Assembly: GCA_011390235.1 (NCBI GenBank)
Contig: JAABSS010000020.1
Location: 1-7,030 of the forward strand
From: Desulfotignum sp.
GTDB lineage: Bacteria; Desulfobacterota; Desulfobacteria; Desulfobacterales; Desulfobacteraceae
Direction: 5' to 3'
DNA: 7,030 nt
Part shown: in pieces, positions 1-4,945 of the stretch
How the letters are laid out: every line of letters begins with the position of its first letter
Position numbering within the stretch: the first letter of the stretch is position 1
Translations under genes and position numbers: made by a program
The notes under the pieces: generated by a model
The model's input: the letters and a program-made list of their open reading frames with translations, nothing else
What the model was told of the DNA's origin: nothing
Databases searched by the model: none

Positions 1-600
1 GGTCAGGTATCCCAGCAGCAGGGCGTAGGCAGCACTGCCGGGTGTGGGGATTGCAGGCGTGCGGATCTTTCTGACACGGCCCTGAAGGTGGCCGGACTGG
101 GTCCAGGTGGCATTGATATTCTGGGCCGTGGACTTCAGGGTGGCCGGACTGAACCGTTCTGGTTCCCTGTCATCGATATGGGCGGCCATGATCTCCCGGG
201 TGACCACAGACCCTTCGGGCAGGTTCAATATAAAAGGAATCGTGGCCCGGAGAACCGAATCCCTGGCACAGGCGCACAACAGTGCCAGCAACGGCCGGCC
301 GGCCGGGTCCCGGTGCCAGAAAAACAGCAAAGTTCTGAAAAGGATATCAGTGGTATCCAGGGAATACAGACTCACCAGATGGCGGCTGGTCAATTCACGT
401 GTTTTACCCGACCGCTTGCCCAGGCAATTGTCTGCTTTGATGGCCTTAAGATAGTCTTTTTTGTCGGCATTGGGGTCATTGATATATCCCAGCAGGCTGC
501 TCAGGTCTTCCAACATCATGGTGCGCGACAGATGGGCACCTCCGTGGTTGAACCTGAATCCGAATTTTGTTACGTGTGTGTTTTTTTCCAGCGTGACCAC
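1..600 (-). CDS. BrxA-like (DUF1819-like) protein, N-terminal 200 codons, runs off the left edge
   Basis: The minus strand is open with no stop from 720 to base 1, and the translation reads like a real protein. From GTG 600 it gives 200 codons: a short lead, then FGFRFNHGGAHLSRTMML (about residues 13-30), a segment with DNCLGKRSGKTREL, a helical stretch with LFFWHRDPAGRPLLALL, and FSPATLKSTAQNINATW followed by SGHLQGRVRKIR near the right end. The order (helical N-terminus, an 'N-x-L-x-K-R-S' turn, then a basic winged-helix-like segment) resembles BrxA/DUF1819 proteins, DNA-binding first genes of many BREX phage-defence operons. That assignment is from memory of the family and is tentative; that the frame is coding is much surer. 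The only nearby ATGs (519 and 516) fall inside the conserved-looking block, so GTG 600 or TTG 603 is the better start, with GGAG about 11-14 bases upstream. If this is brxA, the rest of the operon lies beyond the left edge. Confidence 0.75.
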   Translation of the reverse strand, partial: MVTLEKNTHVTKFGFRFNHGGAHLSRTMMLEDLSSLLGYINDPNADKKDYLKAIKADNCLGKRSGKTRELTSRHLVSLYSLDTTDILFRTLLFFWHRDPAGRPLLALLCACARDSVLRATIPFILNLPEGSVVTREIMAAHIDDREPERFSPATLKSTAQNINATWTQSGHLQGRVRKIRTPAIPTPGSAAYALLLGYLT

Positions 601-618
601 CAAGCTCTTATCTGCTCC

Positions 619-647
619 ATTATAGAAATTATGATTGATCAACGCAA
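619..647 (-). promoter_or_regulatory. Candidate sigma-70 promoter of the BrxA-like gene
   Basis: On the minus strand a perfect TATAAT (619-624) lies 17 bases downstream of TTGCGT (642-647), which matches TTGACA in three of six positions. Transcription would start near 611-613, only about 8-13 bases before the TTG 603 or GTG 600 start, so the message would be almost leaderless. An 8-bp palindrome TTGATCAA (635-642) sits in the spacer and could be an operator half, but this is speculative. The rest of 601-836 holds no gene that I can support and no convincing terminator for the gene ending at 837. Confidence 0.45.
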
Positions 648-836
648 AACTACATGGGAGGGGAGAGTATGTCAATGTTTGGGTTTCAGTTTTGAATGAT
701 AAGTATTCGATTTTACCTATTCATTTTTGTAGCCTGGCAATTGAAGAAGTTATCAACCATTTGACACCGAAGCAAGCAAATAGTGACCCCACTGACGGAT
801 AAATGCGGCAAGCGAAAAATTTGCGGCAGGAAAAGG

Positions 837-1373
837 TCACTGCCAGGATCTGGCACCTGCATAATTTTTTTGAAAATAGGGATTGCTCAGCCGGGAACCG
901 GTTACCTGCCGGCCTTGTCCAGGGGCATGGATAAACCAGCTGCCACCGGTATAAATTCCCACATGGATGGATGCTTTTTTCTTTGGCGCAGCAAAGAACA
1001 CAAGATCTCCGGGCACAAGCTGGTGCCTCAGAATCTTTCGTCCATGGCTGAACAGGGAAGCAGCCGTTCTGGGAACCTGGATTCCAGCAATCTGGTGGGT
1101 ATAAAATACAAGACCGCTGCAGTCAAATCCCGGGTCAGGGGTGTGACCGCCCCAGTGATAAGGGGTGCCAATGCTTTCCATGGCTTTTGTTACGATAATT
1201 TTGCGGGTATCTGAGAGAAAGGACAAATCCGGTGCCGGTATTTTTGATTCTGGGCGGTCTGTTCCGGGATGGGTCTGCAGCGGTCCTGTTGGTCCTGCAG
1301 CTTTGTGGTCTGCACAGGCCAGACAGGTCAAAGCAAGGATCAGTAATAAATAATACCGGCTTTTGGGCTTCAT
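837..1373 (-). CDS. NlpC/P60 family cell-wall hydrolase, probable lipoprotein
   Basis: A 178-residue protein. Residues 1-20 form a signal peptide with a basic start (MKPKSR), a leucine-rich core and Cys20 in CLAC, an imperfect lipobox, so it is probably lipid-anchored and periplasmic. A proline-rich linker follows (about 21-50), then an NlpC/P60 domain (about 56-178). The nucleophile is Cys85 in FDCSGLVFY; His137 in IHVGIY is the general base and His149 in FIHAP the third polar residue. YHWGG (72-76) and PGDLVFF (121-127) are also family hallmarks. Such enzymes cleave peptide bonds in peptidoglycan stems, usually next to gamma-D-Glu. The start lies 3 bp after the stop of the FlgC-like gene, with AGGA inside that gene's last codons, so the two are co-transcribed and probably translationally coupled. 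A role in wall remodelling around an envelope structure is an inference from this pairing. Confidence 0.9.
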   Translation of the reverse strand: MKPKSRYYLLLILALTCLACADHKAAGPTGPLQTHPGTDRPESKIPAPDLSFLSDTRKIIVTKAMESIGTPYHWGGHTPDPGFDCSGLVFYTHQIAGIQVPRTAASLFSHGRKILRHQLVPGDLVFFAAPKKKASIHVGIYTGGSWFIHAPGQGRQVTGSRLSNPYFQKNYAGARSWQ

Positions 1374-1376
1374 TGG

Positions 1377-1730
1377 CTATCCTATCATATCAATGACCGA
1401 ACCTACCGTGTCATCCTGGGTCTGAATGGTTTTGGCGTTGGCATCAAAACCATGCAGGGCGGTCATCTGCTGGACCATTTCCCGGGCAATGTCTGTGTTG
1501 GACAATTCCTTGAGTGAACCGTCGTTTTTAAAGGGGTCTTCCACCAGGGGTCCGGCGGAGGTATCCTTTGAAATAACTGTGGATACGCCCTGGGGTTTTG
1601 CCTCCACATTGTGGGCCCTGCTGGATTTAAATTCATCAGACAAGACATTGGCGACATTATTGGCACTGGCATTTATCTGATTGGAAAATGCCTGCATTGC
1701 AGACGAATTGTTGTGAATGGATGAAATCAT
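1377..1730 (-). CDS. Small FlgC-like flagellar basal-body rod-type protein
   Basis: A 117-residue protein starting MISSIHNNSSAMQAF. The N-terminus contains ASANNVANVLSDEFKSS, a variant of the ANNxAN(x)NTxGFK motif shared by axial flagellar proteins (FlgB, FlgC, FlgE, FlgG). The C-terminus (ELSNTDIAREMVQQM, then ANAKTIQTQDDTVGSVIDMIG) matches the flagellar rod C-terminal domain, which forms the partner helix of the N-terminal coiled coil. FlgC proper is about 130-150 residues, so this is short: essentially the two terminal helices with a small linker. An upstream ATG at 1760 is in frame, but GGGAGG lies 9 bases before the ATG at 1730 and decides the start. No flgB, fliE or other flagellar gene is adjacent; the neighbour is the NlpC/P60 lipoprotein. 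I leave the symbol blank because many deltaproteobacteria carry such an orphan besides the true flgC. Confidence 0.85.
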   Translation of the reverse strand: MISSIHNNSSAMQAFSNQINASANNVANVLSDEFKSSRAHNVEAKPQGVSTVISKDTSAGPLVEDPFKNDGSLKELSNTDIAREMVQQMTALHGFDANAKTIQTQDDTVGSVIDMIG

Positions 1731-1739
1731 TATTTTCTG

Positions 1740-1745
1740 CCTCCC
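1740..1745 (-). promoter_or_regulatory. Ribosome binding site that fixes the FlgC-like start
   Basis: GGGAGG on the minus strand, 9 bases before ATG 1730. It lies inside the longer frame beginning at ATG 1760, which has no comparable site, so the ten-residue N-terminal extension (MIKKTGRQKI) is unlikely to be made. Confidence 0.75.
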
Positions 1746-1759
1746 TGTTTTTTTTATCA

Positions 1760-1796
1760 TTTCTTTTCAAAAAAGAAAACATGCAAAAAACATGCA
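1760..1796. repeat. AT-rich hairpin and short direct repeat in the FlgC-like leader
   Basis: TTTCTTTT (1760-1767) and AAAAGAAA (1771-1778) form an 8-bp inverted repeat with a 3-base loop. Overlapping its right arm, AAAACATGCA occurs twice (1776-1785 and 1787-1796) at an 11-bp period, about one helical turn. Both lie in the presumed 5' leader or promoter of the minus-strand operon. A regulatory role is possible but unproven; the stem is almost pure A-T and weak. Confidence 0.4.
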
Positions 1797-1892
1797 GGAG
1801 GTTTGATTTTGTATCGAATTAGACAAACCGGGCTGTCCAAGGCAACGCCATGGGGCATACACAGATGAAAATACCAATTATCGCCAGACAAT

Positions 1893-1909
1893 ATGACAAT
1901 AATTGTCAT
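1893..1909. promoter_or_regulatory. Perfect 17-bp palindrome, Fur-family-type 7-1-7 operator candidate
   Basis: ATGACAATAATTGTCAT is a perfect dyad of two 8-bp arms around A1901. Its core TGACAAT-A-ATTGTCA has the 7-1-7 form and the AATNATT centre typical of Fur-family sites (Fur, Zur, PerR, Nur). Extra half-site-like copies flank it: GACAAT at 1887-1892 and TGTCAT at 1911-1916. A second overlapping inverted repeat pairs CAATTAT (1875-1881) with ATAATTG (1899-1905). It lies between divergent genes, 101 bp before the isochorismatase-fold gene and 162 bp before the FlgC-like start. Which regulator binds it, if any, cannot be told from the window. Confidence 0.55.
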
Positions 1910-1921
1910 GTGTCATACATT
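1893..1921 (+). promoter_or_regulatory. Candidate sigma-70 promoter of the isochorismatase-fold gene
   Basis: ATGACA (1893-1898, five of six matches to TTGACA) is 17 bases from TACATT (1916-1921, four of six matches to TATAAT). The 17-bp palindrome covers the -35 box and half of the spacer, an arrangement in which a bound protein would block RNA polymerase. A weaker mirror promoter on the minus strand (ATGACA at 1911-1916, 17 bases, TATTGT at 1888-1893) could serve the FlgC-like operon from the same site. A leader of roughly 80 bases to ATG 2011 would follow on the plus strand. Confidence 0.35.
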
Positions 1922-2010
1922 AAAAAAACTTGTTTTTGTTGAAAACCTGTTAGATAGTTTATCCGGCAGTTGCAGATTTTCAAGCAATCATTTGATAAAG
2001 GAGGTTATCC

Positions 2011-2550
2011 ATGTTTTCCACTGACAATACGGTCATGCTTCTGGTGGACGTCCAGGGTCAGCTGGCCCAGCTGATGTATGAAAAAGAAACGCTGTTTCAA
2101 TCTTTGGAAAGATTGATAAAAGGAATGCAGATTTTGGGGGTGCCGATTCTGTGGATGGAGCAGATACCCGGCAAACTCGGGCCGACAGTGGCGGATATTG
2201 CGCACCTGATGGCTAAAGAGACCCCCATTGAAAAGGATGTTTTTTCCTGTTGTCAGGAACCGGTATTCATGGAAAAATTTGATGCCCTGGGCAGAAATCA
2301 GATATTGATCACCGGCATTGAAACCCATATCTGCGTGTTTCAGACAGCCTATGACTTGCTCAACAAAGGATATGAAGTGCAGGTGGTTTCAGATTGCGTG
2401 TCCTCCAGAACCAAAGAAAACAAAGACATTGGACTTCGCAGAACAATACAGTCCGGGGCACAGATAACCTGTGTGGAAATGGTTTTTTTTGAGCTGATAC
2501 AAAGGGCGAAAGGTGATGCATTCAGGCAGATTGTAAAATTGATCAAATAG
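2011..2550 (+). CDS. Isochorismatase-fold cysteine hydrolase (YcaC-like)
   Basis: A 179-residue single-domain protein of normal family length. The cysteine-hydrolase triad is visible: Asp13 in LLVDVQ, Lys75 in IEKDVFSC and Cys108 in GIETHICVFQTA, with the G-I-E segment giving the cis-peptide turn before the nucleophile. This subgroup (YcaC-like) includes many proteins of unknown substrate. True isochorismatases use a different active-site set, so a role in enterobactin-type synthesis should not be assumed; amide or nitrile-like hydrolysis is more typical. No signal peptide, hence cytoplasmic. The ribosome site AAAGGAGGTT (1997-2006) is close to ideal and fixes ATG 2011. The gene stands alone: divergent from the FlgC-like operon and convergent with the SprA-like gene. 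The palindrome at 1893-1909 probably controls it. Confidence 0.88.
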   Translation: MFSTDNTVMLLVDVQGQLAQLMYEKETLFQSLERLIKGMQILGVPILWMEQIPGKLGPTVADIAHLMAKETPIEKDVFSCCQEPVFMEKFDALGRNQILITGIETHICVFQTAYDLLNKGYEVQVVSDCVSSRTKENKDIGLRRTIQSGAQITCVEMVFFELIQRAKGDAFRQIVKLIK

Positions 2551-2551
2551 G

Positions 2552-2580
2552 CAAAAAAAAAGCCGCCGGAAAAGAGGCTA
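2552..2580 (-). terminator. Weak rho-independent terminator of the SprA-like gene
   Basis: On the minus strand, directly at the stop codon of the SprA-like gene, AGCC (2576-2579) pairs with GGCT (2561-2564) across an 11-base GC-containing loop, followed by nine T residues (2553-2561, sharing one base with the stem). The stem is only 4 bp, so it is weak, but the position and T-tract fit termination. It also lies 1 base after the stop of the convergent plus-strand gene, which has no T-tract of its own here. Confidence 0.45.
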
Positions 2581-3252
2581 AACAGACAAAGCGAAAGTAT
2601 GGGTATCTGTTTCAGGCAGGTCATTGACCTTTATATAGGAACTGGAGGCATTTTTCATGTTGCCAAAGGCCTGGGATTCATTGGCGGAAGCCCGTTCTCT
2701 GGCCTGGAGAACCATCAGTTCTGATGCTGCTTTTGCAGCCAGAACAGTGGCCCGGGAAGCCACTTTCAGATCCTGGGCTGACGGGCTGGCCGGTGCCAGG
2801 GCGGCTGCTTTTACCTGCTGCATTTTTTGGATGGTGGCCCGGGGGTCTCCGGGTATCGGGGATGCGTCAATGCCGACCTCTCCGGCAACCGCATAGGTCC
2901 GGCCGTCCGGTCCTCGTTTATAGGCAAATCTGGCACCGGATGTAACCACACCCCCGCCCGCTGTCACATGGGCCATTTCATGCTGTCTGACCTGGGTATC
3001 GGTTTTTTTGAGTTCAGCCAGCAGCAACCGTTCTGCCGTGGTGAAGGTGCTGCTGGATGCCGCAGCAGTCGTTTTTGCAAAAGGTTTTGGATCCTGGTTA
3101 TCTGGGGGGTGGGTTGTTTTCTGGTTTTTGGGGGTGTGTTCTGCCTGGCCGGTTCTGGAAACTTGCGGTGTGGGGGATGCATTTTTCGATGCCCCGAAAC
3201 TATGGTTATATGGTGCGGGATATATATTGTTTGAAATCTGGTTGATGGCCAT
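2578..3252 (-). CDS. SprA-like putative metalloprotease (HEMAH zincin motif)
   Basis: A 224-residue protein in two parts. Residues 1-70 are low-complexity and rich in Pro, Thr, Ser, Gln and Asn, with no signal peptide or membrane segment. Residues about 71-185 form a conserved block starting TAERLLLAELKKTD and holding QHEMAHVTAGG (HExxH zinc motif, His91-Glu92-His95), then FAYKRGPDGRTYAVAGEVGID with Glu125 as a possible third ligand, and an Ala-rich helical stretch (AASELMVLQARERA). This matches the SprA-related/putative metalloprotease family, whose substrate is not established. The start ATG has only a weak ribosome site (CTGGAT upstream), but no other start exists nearby in frame. The upstream 3253-3300 is very AT-rich (including TTAATATTAA at 3291-3300). 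The gene is monocistronic, divergent from hisB. Confidence 0.82.
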   Translation of the reverse strand: MAINQISNNIYPAPYNHSFGASKNASPTPQVSRTGQAEHTPKNQKTTHPPDNQDPKPFAKTTAAASSSTFTTAERLLLAELKKTDTQVRQHEMAHVTAGGGVVTSGARFAYKRGPDGRTYAVAGEVGIDASPIPGDPRATIQKMQQVKAAALAPASPSAQDLKVASRATVLAAKAASELMVLQARERASANESQAFGNMKNASSSYIKVNDLPETDTHTFALSV

Positions 3253-3362
3253 GGCTTTTATCCAGAGTAATATATTGTTTGTTAAATTATTTAATATTAA
3301 TGCAAAAATGTGTGATTTTCAAGTCATGAATTGGATTTCCCGAGACCTGTGCAATAAATAAA

Positions 3363-3391
3363 TTGACAATTTGTGTATATTTGCGTAAAAT
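3363..3391 (+). promoter_or_regulatory. Near-consensus sigma-70 promoter of hisB-hisA
   Basis: A perfect TTGACA (3363-3368), a 17-base spacer and TAAAAT (3386-3391, five of six matches). Transcription would begin near 3398, leaving a leader of about 80 bases before ATG 3480. The leader has only small nested stems (CAGC-GGGTG-GCTG near 3427-3439), with no T-run and no histidine-codon-rich peptide, so a classical his attenuator is not apparent. Confidence 0.75.
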
Positions 3392-3479
3392 TTGCGGATT
3401 CATTACAGCAACGTTTTGTGGCGTGACAGCGGGTGGCTGCTGATAAAAACAGGTGTCATTTATTTTCAAAGGGTGTCTC

Positions 3480-4067
3480 ATGGCGCGGGATGCAGGGGTT
3501 TCAAGAAAAACCAAAGAAACGCAGATCGAGATCCAAATGGATCTGGATGGATCAGGCAAAGCAGATATCACTACCGGCATTGCCTTTTTTGATCATATGC
3601 TCACAGCCTTCAGCACCCATGGCTTTTTTGATCTTAAGATCCTGGCCAAAGGTGATCTGGAAGTTGACTGGCACCACACAGTGGAAGATACCGGTCTTGT
3701 TTTGGGGCAGGTATTATTATCAGCCCTTGGGGACAAAAAAGGGATACAGCGGTTTGGTGACAATTGCGTGCCAATGGATGAAGCCCTTTCCAGTGTCACC
3801 ATAGATATATCCAACAGACCCTATCTTGTATATAACTTTCCACAAAATCTTAAATCAGGTACTGCGTTTGATGCATTTCTTGCCAAGGAATTTTTTCAGG
3901 CATTCTGTACCGAAGGCAGGTTCAACCTGCACATCAATGCCCATTACGGTATCAATGAACACCATGTGCTGGAATCCATATTCAAAGCCATGGGGCGCTC
4001 TTTGCACCAGGCAACCCGCATTAATGACAAGATTGCAGGCACACTTTCCAGCAAGGGCAGCCTGTGA
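3480..4067 (+). CDS. hisB: Imidazoleglycerol-phosphate dehydratase
   Basis: Dehydrates imidazole glycerol phosphate to imidazole acetol phosphate, the sixth step of histidine biosynthesis, in the cytoplasm with bound manganese. At 195 residues it is the standard monofunctional form, with no fused histidinol-phosphatase domain. Signature residues: FFDHML (36-41), DWHHTVEDTG (63-72) and INEHHVLESIFKA with His161, His162 and Glu165. These are the two metal-binding His-rich motifs of the duplicated half-domains, and both are intact. The frame is open back to GTG 3453, but ATG 3480 has AAAGGG six bases upstream and gives the usual MARDAGVSRKT N-terminus, so I take 3480. It is the first gene after the strong promoter at 3363, followed 55 bp later by hisA. 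Confidence 0.95.
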   Translation: MARDAGVSRKTKETQIEIQMDLDGSGKADITTGIAFFDHMLTAFSTHGFFDLKILAKGDLEVDWHHTVEDTGLVLGQVLLSALGDKKGIQRFGDNCVPMDEALSSVTIDISNRPYLVYNFPQNLKSGTAFDAFLAKEFFQAFCTEGRFNLHINAHYGINEHHVLESIFKAMGRSLHQATRINDKIAGTLSSKGSL

Positions 4068-4122
4068 GCATCACATATTTGCCTGGATCTCATGACACCC
4101 GGCACAAAAAAGATATGACCTT

Positions 4123-4851
4123 ATGATTATAATTCCTGCAGTTGATATTAAACAGGGTAAATGTGTCCGCCTCCTCCAGGGGCGCATGGAAGATGCCACC
4201 CACTATTCAGATGACCCGGCCGTTATGGCTGTAAAATGGGAAAAACAGGGGGCACAATTGATCCACGTGGTGGATCTGGACGGGGCGTTTGCCAAATCAG
4301 CAATAAATTTTGACAGCATTGCCAAGATCCTGGAACAGGTTTCCGTACCTATCCAGGTAGGCGGGGGAATCCGGGATATAAAGACCATTGAAAAATATAT
4401 CAGCGCCGGTGTTTCACGGGTTATCATTGGCAGTGAGGCAGTATATCGGCCGGAGTTTGTCAAACAGGCCTGTAAATCATTTCCAGGTAAAATTGTGGTG
4501 GGCATTGATGCCAGAAACGGGATGGTGGCTGTGGAAGGCTGGAGCCGCACCTCGGAAACCCGTGCAGTTGACCTGGCAAAACAATTTGCATCTGCAGGCG
4601 TGGCTGCCATCAATTTTACCGACATCCACCGGGACGGGATGCAGACCGGCCCCAATATTGAAGAAACCGCTGCCCTGGCCCGGGCGGTTTCCATACCCAT
4701 TATCGCTTCCGGAGGGGTGGCCTGTATTGAAGACATTAAAAATCTGTGCAAGATTGCAGCCATGGGGGTGACCGGTGTAATTACAGGAAAAGCGCTCTAT
4801 GAGGGCACCCTTGATTTGGGTGAGGCCATACGAATTTCAGCAGCAGCATAA
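4123..4851 (+). CDS. hisA: ProFAR isomerase (phosphoribosylformimino-AICAR-P isomerase)
   Basis: Catalyses the Amadori rearrangement of ProFAR to PRFAR, the fourth step of histidine biosynthesis. It is a 242-residue (beta/alpha)8 barrel of normal length. The N-terminus MIIIPAVDIKQGKCVRLLQG carries catalytic Asp8; the second catalytic Asp is Asp129 in GIDARNG, with Trp140 in the mobile loop. Phosphate-binding signatures are QVGGGIRD (78-85) and the FTDIHRDGMQTGPN block (165-178), with a second phosphate loop in IIASGGV and GVITGKALYEG near the C-terminus. The start is standard but has no recognisable Shine-Dalgarno sequence in the 55 bp after hisB, so translation may rely on reading through from hisB or on ribosomal protein S1. 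hisH and hisF, usual partners (glutamine amidotransferase and cyclase), are not here. Confidence 0.96.
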   Translation: MIIIPAVDIKQGKCVRLLQGRMEDATHYSDDPAVMAVKWEKQGAQLIHVVDLDGAFAKSAINFDSIAKILEQVSVPIQVGGGIRDIKTIEKYISAGVSRVIIGSEAVYRPEFVKQACKSFPGKIVVGIDARNGMVAVEGWSRTSETRAVDLAKQFASAGVAAINFTDIHRDGMQTGPNIEETAALARAVSIPIIASGGVACIEDIKNLCKIAAMGVTGVITGKALYEGTLDLGEAIRISAAA

Positions 4852-4867
4852 TCATCTTTTCAGGTGA

Positions 4868-4895
4868 TTGACAAGTCGTTTTATGTACTTAATTT
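4868..4895 (+). promoter_or_regulatory. Candidate promoter of dnaG-rpoD
   Basis: In the 94-bp gap after hisA, a perfect TTGACA (4868-4873) is followed after 16 bases by TAATTT (4890-4895), which matches TATAAT in only three of six positions. It could give dnaG-rpoD transcription independent of the his genes. No terminator is visible between hisA and this site, so read-through from hisB-hisA is also likely. Confidence 0.45.
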
Positions 4896-4945
4896 AGGGT
4901 ACTGTTGCATAACCGTTTGAAATTTTGGAGTCATGACCTGAAGCG

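Noticed and set aside
88..699. 203-codon open frame on the plus strand
   Set aside because: It is antisense to the BrxA-like frame, has an unnatural composition with no recognisable motif, and the opposite strand gives a coherent protein.
780..836. Terminator after the NlpC/P60 gene
   Set aside because: Two copies of TGCCGCA occur on the minus strand, but they are direct repeats and do not form a stem followed by T residues.
783..1214. 143-codon open frame on the plus strand
   Set aside because: Antisense to the NlpC/P60 gene, whose catalytic Cys and His motifs show the minus strand is the coding one.
3398..3479. Histidine attenuator (leader peptide with His codons) before hisB
   Set aside because: No run of CAT/CAC codons in a short leader frame and no terminator hairpin with a T-run; only small stems are present.
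4885..4903. GTAC...GTAC dyad overlapping the -10 box before dnaG
   Set aside because: Only the self-complementary GTAC ends match; the inner bases do not pair, so it is not a convincing operator.
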